Shown here: positions 8,959 to 16,794 of the stretch, in pieces
Position numbering within the stretch: the first letter of the stretch is position 1
Layout of the letters: each line of letters opens with the position of its first letter
DNA from: Planctomycetaceae bacterium UBA2671
Lineage (GTDB): Bacteria > Planctomycetota > Planctomycetia > Planctomycetales > Planctomycetaceae
Assembly (NCBI GenBank): GCA_002359185.1
Contig: DEML01000114.1
Location: 37,609-70,948 of the forward strand
DNA: 33,340 nt
Reading direction: 5' to 3'
Program-made: the position numbers and the translations under genes
Notes under the pieces: generated by a model
The model's input: the letters and a program-made list of their open reading frames with translations, nothing else
What the model was told of the DNA's origin: nothing
Databases searched by the model: none

Positions 8959-10212
8959 ATGTCCAATGAAATTGCCCGACAACTTTATTCACAGGGATTC
9001 AAACGGAATCCTTACCCGATTCTGCATGAACTTCTTGAACAGGGGCCGATTGTTCGCTCGAAGTTTCCGTTTCTGGGCAATGTCTGGATGGTCTCTTCTC
9101 ATGCAGCTGTCAATGAGATGCTCAAAGATCGGAAGCGATTTGTTCGCGACCCGGCCAGTCTTGGCAAAGGTCAGCGAGGTTACTTTCCGTTCTGGATGCC
9201 TCGCAGTTTACGGGTGATGGCTTCGGGCATGATCCTGCGGGATGAGCCCGATCATCGTCGGCTGCGAATCCTCGTCGAACAGGCATTTGCCCGTCGCAGT
9301 CTCGAACAGATGCAGTCTCGCATTGAGGAAATGGCTGACGAACTAATCCAGGAGATGCGTGAAAAACATCGAAGGACTGGTCAGCCTGTTGACTTGATGG
9401 CCGATTACGCCCAGCGATTTCCGATCGCCGTCATCGCAGAATTACTCGGCTTACCGGAAGCAGATCGACCGAAGTTTGCCATGTGGGCGGAGAAGTTTGC
9501 GATCGAACCGAATCTGTTTAATTTTCTCAAGATGGTTCCATCACTCAACAAGATCGAAAAGTATCTGCGAGCTCAAATCCTGCACTGCCGGAATACTCCG
9601 CGAGCGGGCTTATTGACCGAACTGGTGCAGGCAGAAACTAATGGGCAGCGACTCACAGAAGATGAACTGGTCGCGATGGCTGTATTGCTGCTGTTTGCGG
9701 GGTTTCTAACGACGACGCATCTCATCGGCAACGGCATGCTCGAACTCTTTCGGCATCCCGATCAGCGTGATCAGTTCTTGAGTGATGCTTCGCTGATGGA
9801 AAGTGCGATCAACGAAATTCTGCGTTATACATCCCCCGTGCAATTCACCAAGCCGATGCGTGCTGCTGAGGCGATGAACTTTTATGGAGCCGAACTGGAA
9901 AAGGGAGACATCTTGATGGCGATTCTGGCAGCCGCCAATGTCGATCCGACAGTTTTTGAAAATCCTGATCAGTTTGACATCAGCCGTAAGCCGAATCCCC
10001 ATATTGCCTTTGGGGCAGGAATTCATGTCTGCCTGGGTATGAAACTGGCGAAACTCGAAGCACGGGTTTCGTTTCAAAAATTATGGTCACAGTTGAAGAA
10101 TATGGAACTGGCAGTTGCTCCAGAGGAAATCCAATGGAGCAGACAGAAGGGTGTTCGCGGTCCACAGTGCTTACCAATACGGTTTGAAATCATGACTTCA
10201 ATTGAACCGTAG
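8959..10212 (+). CDS. Cytochrome P450 with an atypical I-helix
   Basis: A soluble bacterial class I-type P450 monooxygenase of about 417 residues (421 if the in-frame TTG at 8947 is used; I prefer the ATG at 8959). Landmarks, counted from the ATG, are the C-helix heme-propionate region DEPDHRRLR (95-103), the I-helix AGFLTTTHLIGN (247-258), the ExxR pair Glu286/Arg289 and the heme-thiolate loop FGAGIHVCLG (351-360, Cys358). The I-helix normally reads AG-[N/H]-[E/D]-TTT-x-LIGN. Here the acid is replaced by Leu, so the usual acid-alcohol pair for proton delivery is incomplete. No ferredoxin or reductase gene is adjacent and the substrate is unknown. The TAG stop codon lies inside the palindromic repeat at 10209-10276. 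Confidence 0.93.
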   Translation: MSNEIARQLYSQGFKRNPYPILHELLEQGPIVRSKFPFLGNVWMVSSHAAVNEMLKDRKRFVRDPASLGKGQRGYFPFWMPRSLRVMASGMILRDEPDHRRLRILVEQAFARRSLEQMQSRIEEMADELIQEMREKHRRTGQPVDLMADYAQRFPIAVIAELLGLPEADRPKFAMWAEKFAIEPNLFNFLKMVPSLNKIEKYLRAQILHCRNTPRAGLLTELVQAETNGQRLTEDELVAMAVLLLFAGFLTTTHLIGNGMLELFRHPDQRDQFLSDASLMESAINEILRYTSPVQFTKPMRAAEAMNFYGAELEKGDILMAILAAANVDPTVFENPDQFDISRKPNPHIAFGAGIHVCLGMKLAKLEARVSFQKLWSQLKNMELAVAPEEIQWSRQKGVRGPQCLPIRFEIMTSIEP

Positions 10213-10276
10213 GTCAGGCTGTGCCTGACGTATTGCGACGTCAACTGAAAATCATGTCAGGCACAGCCTGACCTAC
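10209..10276. repeat. Inverted repeat, GTAGGTCAGGC family, overlapping the P450 stop
   Basis: Perfect 21-bp arms at 10209-10229 and 10256-10276. The left arm's GTAG supplies the P450 stop codon (10210-10212). It lies between the convergent P450 and csrA genes, so its long hairpin could help end transcription from both sides, although T tracts are lacking. Confidence 0.9.
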
Positions 10277-10313
10277 GGACTTTGATCATATCCATCTCGT
10301 ACTGATCGCTAAC

Positions 10314-10532
10314 TCAGGAAGCAACCTGCAGAGTGACAGACTGAGTTTTCTTGGAACTCTGCTGGACTTCAACTTCGGATCTATCCATGTCGATTTCAGC
10401 ACGACGGATATCGATAAACGAATCCGCTTCGATTCCCAGTTTAACGCGACCATTGGAGATTTTTAGAACTTTGATCTCAATAGAGTCGCCGATCAAGATT
10501 CGCTGATTCAGTTTTCGTGATAAGACAAGCAT
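10314..10532 (-). CDS. csrA: Carbon storage regulator CsrA
   Basis: A 72-residue RNA-binding dimer that controls translation and stability of target mRNAs by binding GGA motifs, with global roles in carbon use, motility and surface growth. The N-terminus MLVLSRKLNQRILIGDSIEI is a canonical CsrA strand beta-1/beta-2 region. VKLGIEA and IRRAEI follow, keeping the Arg of the RNA-binding R-x-E motif. The C-terminal tail (about 50-72) is Ser/Gln/Lys-rich. A longer reading frame upstream is possible, but the start at 10532 is fixed by GGAGG 5 nt before it. That ribosome site itself contains GGA, a possible self-repression site. A sigma-54-like promoter sits about 65-80 nt upstream. The gene is downstream of leuCD on the same strand, separated by 314 nt. 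Confidence 0.96.
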   Translation of the reverse strand: MLVLSRKLNQRILIGDSIEIKVLKISNGRVKLGIEADSFIDIRRAEIDMDRSEVEVQQSSKKTQSVTLQVAS

Positions 10533-10596
10533 CGTACCCTCCGTGGAAATATGCCGCAAAAATGAAAAGTTCAAGAATCAAACGCTGCGGATGAGT

Positions 10597-10614
10597 ATGC
10601 ACAGATCGTGCCAA
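10597..10614 (-). promoter_or_regulatory. Probable sigma-54 promoter of csrA
   Basis: Read on the minus strand the site is TTGGCACGATCTGTGCAT. The invariant GG (-24; plus-strand 10611-10612) and GC (-12; 10599-10600) are separated by exactly 10 nt. The match to consensus TGGCACG-N4-TTGCW has one mismatch (GTGC for TTGC). The predicted start near 10588 gives a leader of about 55 nt before csrA. No enhancer-binding protein gene is in the window. Confidence 0.5.
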
Positions 10615-10716
10615 ACTTAAAAATATCTTATTTCGGGAATCAATAGAGGCAATGGGTAACTTAGGAGGCTTGTTCTGTGGTTAATCCGTATCCACTTTTT
10701 GATGGGATGACCAGAT

Positions 10717-10757
10717 ACTGACCGCAGACCGTCCAAATGGAACGATCTGCGGTCAGT
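10717..10757. terminator. Strong hairpin between leuD and csrA, terminator-like
   Basis: ACTGACCGCAGA (10717-10728) pairs perfectly with TCTGCGGTCAGT (10746-10757), with partial further pairing inside the loop. Neither side has a real T tract, so it may be an mRNA-stabilising 3' end of leuCD or a weak terminator insulating csrA rather than a classical terminator. Confidence 0.45.
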
Positions 10758-10846
10758 AAAATCAGGCACTGTTGCCATTTACAGCACAATTAAGTGATGC
10801 AAAATGAGACAATGAAGACGATTGCACGGATTTTGCATGAATTTGC

Positions 10847-11437
10847 TCAAGCGAACTGGTTGAGATAAGGAATTTTTTCAGCAGTTTGTTTAATGAATTC
10901 CTGATTTTCCAGCAGGAGCGTCATGAAGTCCCACTGTCCGGAGAGCAATGCATCGCGTGCGGAGTCGAGGATATCGATATCGCAGGAGAAATCTCCTGCA
11001 GTCACCTTTTTCGCGACCAGATCGACTTTCACTTCCAGTTGAGGATCGGCTTCGACTCGTCTGCCCAACTCATCCACATCGGTTGAGCTGGCGGTGACAG
11101 CGGGAACCCCCAGAGCAGTACAGTTTCCGAAGAAGATCTCTGCAAACGACTCCGCAATGATCGCCTTAATTCCCCATCGCATCAGCGACTGAGGAGCGTG
11201 TTCGCGGGAAGATCCACAGCCGAAGTTGCGACCAGCCAACAGCACCGAACTGTTCTGATACTTCGGGTTTTCGAACGGATGATTCGGATTCTGCTCACGA
11301 TCATCTTCAAACGCATGCTCGCCAAGTCCGTCAAATGTGACGCAACGCAGGAATCGAGCCGGGATGATGCGATCGGTGTCGATGTCATCCAGAATCAAAG
11401 GAATGCAGGTGCCGGAAACTTGTTTGATTTCGCTCAT
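10847..11437 (-). CDS. leuD: 3-isopropylmalate dehydratase small subunit
   Basis: LeuD is the small (swivel-domain) subunit of isopropylmalate isomerase, which converts 2- to 3-isopropylmalate in leucine synthesis together with LeuC. The 196-residue protein has the expected LILDDIDTDRIIPARF start and the hallmark GRNFGCGSSREHAP substrate-binding loop, followed by IIAESFAEIFFGNC. An upstream in-frame ATG at 11476 exists, but its extra codons come from a palindromic repeat (11456-11477). The start at 11437 has an AGGT ribosome site and gives the family's usual N-terminus. It is second in the leuC-leuD pair, with a 181-nt spacer holding two repeats. Confidence 0.96.
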   Translation of the reverse strand: MSEIKQVSGTCIPLILDDIDTDRIIPARFLRCVTFDGLGEHAFEDDREQNPNHPFENPKYQNSSVLLAGRNFGCGSSREHAPQSLMRWGIKAIIAESFAEIFFGNCTALGVPAVTASSTDVDELGRRVEADPQLEVKVDLVAKKVTAGDFSCDIDILDSARDALLSGQWDFMTLLLENQEFIKQTAEKIPYLNQFA

Positions 11438-11455
11438 TGTTCGACCTCTATAACT

Positions 11456-11477
11456 GTAGGGTGCGTCTCGTCGCACC
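11456..11477. repeat. Short palindrome, GGTGCGTC family
   Basis: GTAGGGTGCG-tctcgt-CGCACC, a degenerate half of the nested repeat seen at 4750-4886. It begins 18 nt upstream of the leuD start. Confidence 0.75.
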
Positions 11478-11504
11478 GGAATCGACGTTGATCATTATCA
11501 TTTA

Positions 11505-11587
11505 GGTGGCGGGGGCGCTCCGATTTTGCGTAAGCCCCCGGAAGTTCTACCATTCGGGGGCTTCTCTTCGAGAGCGCCCCCGCCACC
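11505..11587. repeat. Long GC-rich hairpin repeat in the leuC-leuD spacer
   Basis: Perfect 16-bp outer arms (GGTGGCGGGGGCGCTC at 11505-11520 and its complement at 11572-11587) enclose a second pair of arms, GCCCCCG/CGGGGGC. The whole 83 bp could fold into one very stable hairpin 32 nt past the leuC stop. The window's first 43 bases are half of another copy. Confidence 0.92.
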
Positions 11588-11618
11588 CGCGTTTATTTAA
11601 CGAGTGGCACCGGTCATC

Positions 11619-13040
11619 TCAAACCCCGACAGGTTCCATCATTTCCCGGACGTCAGCCACATGGCCATTGATCGCAGCGGCTGCCACCATAGCCGGGCTC
11701 ATCAATAAGGTTCGGCCTGTCGGGCTACCCTGACGTCCCTTGAAGTTGCGGTTACTGGAAGACGCACACACCTCGCGGCCCTTCAATTTATCCGGATTCA
11801 TCGCCAGACACATCGAACAACCAGCGGCGCGCCACTCGAAGCCCGCTTCCTCAAAGATTTTATCCAGTCCTTCTTCCACAGCCTGCTTCAACACCAGTTG
11901 AGAGCCAGGCACAACCAGTGCTTTCACACCGGGAGCAACCTTGTGACCCTTCACGAGTTGAGCCGCTTCGCGAAGATCGGAAATACGTCCGTTGGTGCAG
12001 GAACCGATGAACGTCACATCGACTTTCACACCCTTGAGCGACTGTCCCGCTTCAAGACCCATATACTCGTAGGCTTCCTGAACTCCGGCCCGGTCATCTT
12101 CTTCAAAACTATCGAGCGTTGGTACATTCTCGTTGATGCCGATCGACTGTCCCGGCGTAATTCCCCAAGTCACGGTCGGCTCGATATCGCTCGCATCGAA
12201 GGTCACGACATCGTCATATTCGGCATCCGGCCCCGAAGCCAGACTCAGCCACCACTCGGCTGCTTTGTCGAAATCTGACCCTTGCGGAGCCTGTGGACGG
12301 CCGCGTAAATAATCGACGGTTGTTTGATCCGGATTGATATATCCGCAACGGGCACCTCCTTCGATGCTCATATTGCAGACCGTCATCCGCTCTTCCATTG
12401 TCATCCGGTCGAATACATCGCCCGCATATTCATAGGCGTAACCGATCCCGCCCTTCACGCCCAGTTTTTGAATGATGTAGAGTGTGACATCCTTGGCGTA
12501 GACGCCAGGATTCAATTCGCCATTCACTTCAATCCGACGAACTTTTGGTTTGCCTAATGCCAGAGTCTGCGTTGCCAACACGCCAGCAACCTGACTGGTG
12601 CCGATGCCGAATGCGATCGCACCAAACGCTCCGTGAGTCGAGGTGTGGCTATCGCCACAAACGATGGTCAATCCCGGCTGGGTCAGTCCCTGTTCCGGGC
12701 CGACAATATGCACAATTCCCTGACGAGAGTCGCTGATATCGAACAGCGTCACACCGAATTCTCGGCAGTTCTTCTCGATTTGAGACATCATCTGCTCAGC
12801 CAGCAGATCTTTGAACGGACGAGCCTGATCATCCGTCGGCACAATATGATCGACTGTCGCAACTGTGCGATCGGGATACATCACGCTCAAACCTCGCTCA
12901 CGCAGCATTGCAAACGCCTGCGGGCTGGTCACTTCGTGAATGAGATGCAAACCGATGAACAATTGTGTTTGTCCGGTCGGCAAGGTGCCGACGTTATGCA
13001 GATCCCAGACCTTATTAAACAGATTCTTTTTCTCGCTCAT
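11619..13040 (-). CDS. leuC: 3-isopropylmalate dehydratase large subunit
   Basis: LeuC carries the [4Fe-4S] cluster of isopropylmalate isomerase in leucine synthesis. The 473-residue length is normal. Landmarks are NLFNKVWDLHNV at the start, the VCGDSHTSTHGAFGAIAFGIGTS motif region (128-150), and three cluster cysteines: Cys348 (FIGSCTNGRISDL), Cys408 and Cys411 (AGCSMC). The frame is open further upstream to 13178, but ATG 13040 has an AAGGT ribosome site and the correct family start. The gene leads the leuC-leuD pair. Its upstream region holds a 12-bp palindrome (13161-13172), a possible operator. leuA and leuB are not in the window. Confidence 0.97.
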   Translation of the reverse strand: MSEKKNLFNKVWDLHNVGTLPTGQTQLFIGLHLIHEVTSPQAFAMLRERGLSVMYPDRTVATVDHIVPTDDQARPFKDLLAEQMMSQIEKNCREFGVTLFDISDSRQGIVHIVGPEQGLTQPGLTIVCGDSHTSTHGAFGAIAFGIGTSQVAGVLATQTLALGKPKVRRIEVNGELNPGVYAKDVTLYIIQKLGVKGGIGYAYEYAGDVFDRMTMEERMTVCNMSIEGGARCGYINPDQTTVDYLRGRPQAPQGSDFDKAAEWWLSLASGPDAEYDDVVTFDASDIEPTVTWGITPGQSIGINENVPTLDSFEEDDRAGVQEAYEYMGLEAGQSLKGVKVDVTFIGSCTNGRISDLREAAQLVKGHKVAPGVKALVVPGSQLVLKQAVEEGLDKIFEEAGFEWRAAGCSMCLAMNPDKLKGREVCASSSNRNFKGRQGSPTGRTLLMSPAMVAAAAINGHVADVREMMEPVGV

Positions 13041-13160
13041 TTTGACCTTCAAATTTGATGAGGACAGTTCGTCAAAGCAGACAGAGCCGAAAGCGATTCC
13101 CGCTCGATGTCTTTCCATTCCAATCGCGTAATATGCAATTCGTCTACACTGCCACAGCAG

Positions 13161-13172
13161 TTCGTATACGAA
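13161..13172. promoter_or_regulatory. Palindrome TTCGTATACGAA upstream of leuC
   Basis: A perfect 12-bp palindrome about 120 nt upstream of the leuC start. It could be an operator for a dimeric regulator. No regulator is identified, so this is only a candidate. Confidence 0.25.
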
Positions 13173-13383
13173 GCTCATTTCTCACACTGAGGCAATTTTA
13201 TTCACTCTACACAAAAGCCAGACAAGAGCAAGTCGACAGAGTTCGCTAGATTCAAGATCCCCATGTTTTTAAGGCCAGCGGAGATCTTTTGGGAGTCAGA
13301 ACGATCAGTTATAAGCAGGCACTTATGACTAATCAGAGATGGACTCATACGACTATATTTCAAACCAGTGAAGTTCTCGGGTT

Positions 13384-13420
13384 GTCCAGATAGCTTTGCT
13401 ATCCAGGTGGACGAAGTCCA
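13384..13420. repeat. Double-hairpin REP-like element
   Basis: Two adjacent short hairpins with 3-nt loops: GATAGC-ttt-GCTATC (13389-13403) and TGGAC-gaa-GTCCA (13408-13420). The outer GTCCA at 13384-13388 can also pair with TGGAC. It lies in the 573-bp gap (13041-13613) between the divergent leuC and zinc-ribbon genes. I see no believable gene in that gap. Confidence 0.55.
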
Positions 13421-13613
13421 TAAGAGGCTTTCAGTTTGATCGTGAGTTGCGCATGAGGGATCTTTCGGGGCTATCCTGAAAACCACGTTTAAACGTTAAA
13501 ATCCATGAAGTGCCACCCAACGCCACTTCGACACTAAGAATCTCCTCTCCAAATTCTGAGCTATGCTTTATGGACGTATGTGTCCGATGAAGTTTTCTCA
13601 GAGGAATGAGCGG

Positions 13614-14111
13614 ATGAAATGCAAGTCGTGTGGTGGGCCGATCCTGGTGAATGATCATGCCGGTTATGAACTTTGTCAGCATTGCGGGACGAGAAATCGC
13701 TGGGAATCGGTTGAATGTTCTGTTGAAGGACTTCAGGTTCTGGATTTACCATTAGAGACGAATTGTCCCCGCTGTCACGAGCAACTCTCAGCTGCGATGA
13801 TTGATAAATTACCGGCCAAGCATTGTACAGAGTGCGAGGGGACACTGATTTCCACTGAGGATTTCGGATTTCTGATCCGTTCCCGTCGAGCCAGCTATCA
13901 AGGCTCTGAGGAAAAGCCGACGCCTTTGAATCCGCAGGAACTCACGGAACGCTGTGATTGTCCCGACTGTGAGCAGACGATGGAATGTCATCCTTACTAT
14001 GGCCCGGGAAACGTGATCGTCGATTCCTGTTCGGGCTGCGGGTGGATCTGGCTGGATGGAGCCGAGTTCAATCGACTCGTTTCCTCGCCTGGGCTGCGTG
14101 CGAGATACTGA
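13614..14111 (+). CDS. Triple zinc-ribbon protein (zf-TFIIB-type C-terminus)
   Basis: A 165-residue soluble protein made of three predicted zinc ribbons: CxxC pairs at 3/6 with 21/24, at 51/54 with 71/74, and at 116/119 with 139/142. The last one (CPDCEQTM...VDSCSGCGWIWLDGAEF) matches the zf-TFIIB-type domain common in small bacterial proteins of unknown role. Such ribbons bind nucleic acid or protein partners or serve structure; the target here is unknown. The frame is open from 13563, but the ATG at 13614 follows AGAGGA by 8 nt and starts right at the first CxxC, so I prefer it. The gene stands alone. Confidence 0.8.
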   Translation: MKCKSCGGPILVNDHAGYELCQHCGTRNRWESVECSVEGLQVLDLPLETNCPRCHEQLSAAMIDKLPAKHCTECEGTLISTEDFGFLIRSRRASYQGSEEKPTPLNPQELTERCDCPDCEQTMECHPYYGPGNVIVDSCSGCGWIWLDGAEFNRLVSSPGLRARY

Positions 14112-14146
14112 TGCAAGAGAAAATGGCCTCGAACTGATTTGCTGTT

Positions 14147-15424
14147 TTATTTTTGCGTCGCAGGTGGGGCCAGTGATTTTTCCATTTGAAGATCGAACAG
14201 TGCAGTGACGGTTGGTTTGTCCTCGCTCGATTTCTCATCCTGCTGAAGTTCATCAGGTTCAACAGAGATTCTGTGGGAATCCGGCAGAGGCAGTACAATG
14301 GGAGCGTGGTATTCATCGGCTGGAGCATCGTCAGGAGCCGCTGAGTACACCTCGTGATTTTGATCCTTCAAAACCTGCATGCCAGCATTTCCACAACCTC
14401 GATTGATATAGCAGGCGATTTCTCGTCCCAGGTCGGGATTGGAATAGTACATTGCCCAGGCATGTCGGAAACCGACTTCAAACGTCAGATCGATTTCCTG
14501 AACCTTGTTGGCATAAGGCCCCAGTTTTCTACGGTCAAACATGGTGGTTCCAGTTGTCGATAACGCACGTCCATAACTTGGCCCCACGAGTGGATAGACA
14601 ATTAGTGCGACGTCTTTGCGGTTAACCAGGGTGAGCATACATCGGACCTGAGATAACGCTCGTCCGAATTTTTCGTTGGGAGTGAGCCATTCATGATTGA
14701 TCGCAGCGGCTGCGAAGATTGCACGAATCGTTCGGCAGCCTCCTGAACAAGGAGGTTTCACACAATTCAGGACTGCTCCCCCACCCCGATAATGCAGGCT
14801 GGATGCGATTACTCGTGTGCCGTGGCTGTGTCCCATCAGGCAAATCGAGGAAGTCGCTGGCAGGCAATCGACCAGATGTGCCAGATAAATTCCGTTGTGA
14901 TCGGCTCGAAAACCATTCTGGACCACACTTAAACTCGGTAAGAGAGTATCAATATCATCGCTGGGCCAGATGAAGAAGATCATGTTCAACGGATTACATC
15001 GATTGGAATTTCGCAACCAGCTGTAGGTAAATCGGGCTTCGTTGAGAGCGTGATCGATGTTCACAAAACTTCCATGCACGAACATGCAGGTTGGAGCAGT
15101 CGGGTTGAGCGAAGCCTGCATTTCACTCATTGAGCCGGGACGCATTGGACCATTCACGGGTTTGAAATAGCACCGATAATTGAATGATTTTGGGCAGACC
15201 CCGGGAGTCTGCGGCATCGCGTATGTGCTGACGACCCAGTAACCTTCGCCATTTGAGCAGTTCGTGCATGCCTGAGCGAACAAATCAGTCGCTGGCAGAC
15301 TGCAGAGCAGAATTGCCAGAATGCGAATTGAAATACGCTCTAGTTGTTGAATCACGTGACTGGACTTTCTGCAAACCACCAGCAGACAAGTCATGATTGG
15401 ACCTGATTGGATCCATTTTGACAT
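14147..15424 (-). CDS. Secreted alpha/beta-hydrolase-fold protein
   Basis: The protein has an alpha/beta-hydrolase core with the oxyanion-type FVHGSF and the nucleophile elbow LMGHSHGTRV (GxSxG). Counting from the longest frame at 15466, FVHG is at 129-132 and the nucleophile Ser at 214. A secretion signal (ILAILLCSLPATDLFAQA, near 49-66 of the longest frame) precedes a Cys-rich stretch ACTNCSNGEGY and further cysteines, suggesting disulfides outside the cytoplasm. The C-terminal tail (last ~60 residues) is Pro/Asp/Glu-rich and probably disordered. The exact start is uncertain (15466, 15424 or 15394); 15394 gives the most ordinary signal-peptide length. The substrate (ester, lipid or peptide) is not predictable. 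It is convergent with the zinc-ribbon gene, 35 nt away. Confidence 0.75.
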   Translation of the reverse strand: MSKWIQSGPIMTCLLVVCRKSSHVIQQLERISIRILAILLCSLPATDLFAQACTNCSNGEGYWVVSTYAMPQTPGVCPKSFNYRCYFKPVNGPMRPGSMSEMQASLNPTAPTCMFVHGSFVNIDHALNEARFTYSWLRNSNRCNPLNMIFFIWPSDDIDTLLPSLSVVQNGFRADHNGIYLAHLVDCLPATSSICLMGHSHGTRVIASSLHYRGGGAVLNCVKPPCSGGCRTIRAIFAAAAINHEWLTPNEKFGRALSQVRCMLTLVNRKDVALIVYPLVGPSYGRALSTTGTTMFDRRKLGPYANKVQEIDLTFEVGFRHAWAMYYSNPDLGREIACYINRGCGNAGMQVLKDQNHEVYSAAPDDAPADEYHAPIVLPLPDSHRISVEPDELQQDEKSSEDKPTVTALFDLQMEKSLAPPATQK

Positions 15425-15701
15425 TGTCCGGAAAATGATGATCGAATTCCGCTGACGAAAGCGCATAGTGAGAGCGGACTGATCTCTCTAATCCACCATT
15501 TTATCGGCTATTCGTCAAACAGAATGCGGTAGGAATGGTCTAACATTGCAAGAAACAGGCCAGTTGTTCCATTTCGGTAATTTTATGACGATTTTTCAAA
15601 GAATCTGATCTTATCGGCTGAGAAAACTTTACGAATTATCAGTAATTTTAACGCCTGGCCAATAAAATGATGGGCGAAGCCTGCAAATCCGGTCATTAGA
15701 T

Positions 15702-15730
15702 TTGAATTATGGAGTGACTCTCGCTAAAAT
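15702..15730 (+). promoter_or_regulatory. Sigma-70-type promoter of rpsT
   Basis: TTGAAT (-35) and TAAAAT (-10) are separated by exactly 17 nt, about 73 nt upstream of the rpsT start. The predicted leader is about 66 nt long. I see no other feature in the 336-bp gap 15467-15802. Confidence 0.6.
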
Positions 15731-15802
15731 CACCGATCCATCTGGAACAGAGTTATAGAAACATTGGTTACGATCACGTAACATATTTCGTGGAAACAGG
15801 TT

Positions 15803-16093
15803 ATGCCGAATTCAGTTAATGCCAAAAAGGCACTTCGTCAAAGTCAGAAACGACGCCTGCACAATCGTGCTCAGCGTTCGACCCTCCGAACCACCATCAA
15901 AAAAGTACGTATGCTGGTTGAAGAAGGCAAAGTGGAAGATGCCCAGGCTGCTTTCCGAATCGCTACAAAAAAACTCGATCAAGCCGCGGCCAAGCATTTG
16001 ATTCACCGCAATGCCGCTGCTCGCACTAAAAGCCGCTTGTCAAAAGTGCTCAAAGATGCGGGAGCGAAAGTCGCTTCAGGACAAAGTTCCTAA
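15803..16093 (+). CDS. rpsT: 30S ribosomal protein S20
   Basis: S20 is a primary 16S rRNA-binding protein of the small ribosomal subunit. The 96-residue, Lys/Arg/Ala-rich helical protein shows the typical MPNSVNAKKALRQSQKRRLHN N-terminal region and the later AAAKHLIHRNAAARTKSRL signature. An AACAGG ribosome site precedes the ATG. It is flanked by a good promoter and a rho-independent terminator, so it appears to be a single-gene unit. Confidence 0.97.
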   Translation: MPNSVNAKKALRQSQKRRLHNRAQRSTLRTTIKKVRMLVEEGKVEDAQAAFRIATKKLDQAAAKHLIHRNAAARTKSRLSKVLKDAGAKVASGQSS

Positions 16094-16132
16094 AGCCAAG
16101 CCTCATTATGAGGTTTCTCTGGATAAAACATC

Positions 16133-16162
16133 AAAAGCCTGTCCTGGATGGATAGGCTTTTT
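16133..16162 (+). terminator. Rho-independent terminator of rpsT
   Basis: AAAAGCCTGTCC pairs with GGATAGGCTTTT around a short loop and runs into TTTTT-gca-TTTTT. It lies 40 nt past the rpsT stop and is a clear example. Confidence 0.85.
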
Positions 16163-16168
16163 GCATTT

Positions 16169-16197
16169 TTGGCACTGAGTTCTGTAAGATTGATAAT
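16169..16197 (+). promoter_or_regulatory. Sigma-70-type promoter of the small membrane protein gene
   Basis: TTGGCA and GATAAT are spaced by 17 nt. They begin just after the rpsT terminator and lie about 70 nt upstream of the next gene's ATG. Confidence 0.5.
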
Positions 16198-16264
16198 CCG
16201 AAGGGGTAAAAAATTCGTTCTAATGAATGATTGAAAGTCAGAATTACTCATCGCAGGGGATCGT

Positions 16265-16690
16265 ATGTCAAATCGAGCATCCATTAACGAACGAATTGTC
16301 GCTGGCATTATTGGTGCAACGTTTGGTGGAATCGGTTTGACAGTCTTGATTTCTCAATGGGCTATCCCCTTCCACAGTTTCCATTCACCACCCTTATTCT
16401 TTCGCTTATTTGCCTCGTTTATCTCGCTTCCATTTATTGCTGTGGGAGGTGCCGGAGTATTCACTTTGCTAACTGGCATCTCGACAGGTCCAAAAAACTC
16501 AGCTGCGAAAATGCGAGACACCATGCATACAATGATGTCTCAACAGTTGAAAACGCCTAAAACCGGGACGCTGCGGCAGGATTGCCCACAATGCGGTGCC
16601 CCGCGGGGTCACATTGAAGTCTCGCCGTCTGGTGATGTGAAATGTCCGCATTGCAATGCCTGGTATAATGTTTTTGAGGAATCTCATTAA
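16265..16690 (+). CDS. Small membrane protein with a C-terminal zinc ribbon, unknown function
   Basis: A 141-residue protein with two membrane segments (about 11-31 and 45-70), a linker, and a zinc ribbon from CPQC (107/110) and CPHC (127/130) at the C-terminus. The arrangement suggests an inner-membrane protein with the zinc ribbon in the cytoplasm. I do not recognise a named family. An AGGGGAT ribosome site lies before the ATG. It lies 104 nt upstream of lptB on the same strand and may be co-transcribed with it. Confidence 0.8.
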   Translation: MSNRASINERIVAGIIGATFGGIGLTVLISQWAIPFHSFHSPPLFFRLFASFISLPFIAVGGAGVFTLLTGISTGPKNSAAKMRDTMHTMMSQQLKTPKTGTLRQDCPQCGAPRGHIEVSPSGDVKCPHCNAWYNVFEESH

Positions 16691-16794
16691 GTGAAATCCA
16701 GCTAAATTCTGATCTGATCTTTCTGGTAGAATGGGATTCGTGATAGACTTCCTTACAGAAAATGACACTGCTGCAATAGTCAGGGAGGGCAAGG

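Noticed and set aside
16169..16190. TTTGGCACTGAG as a sigma-54 site
   Set aside because: The -12 GC is missing at the required spacing; a sigma-70 reading (TTGGCA-N17-GATAAT) fits better.
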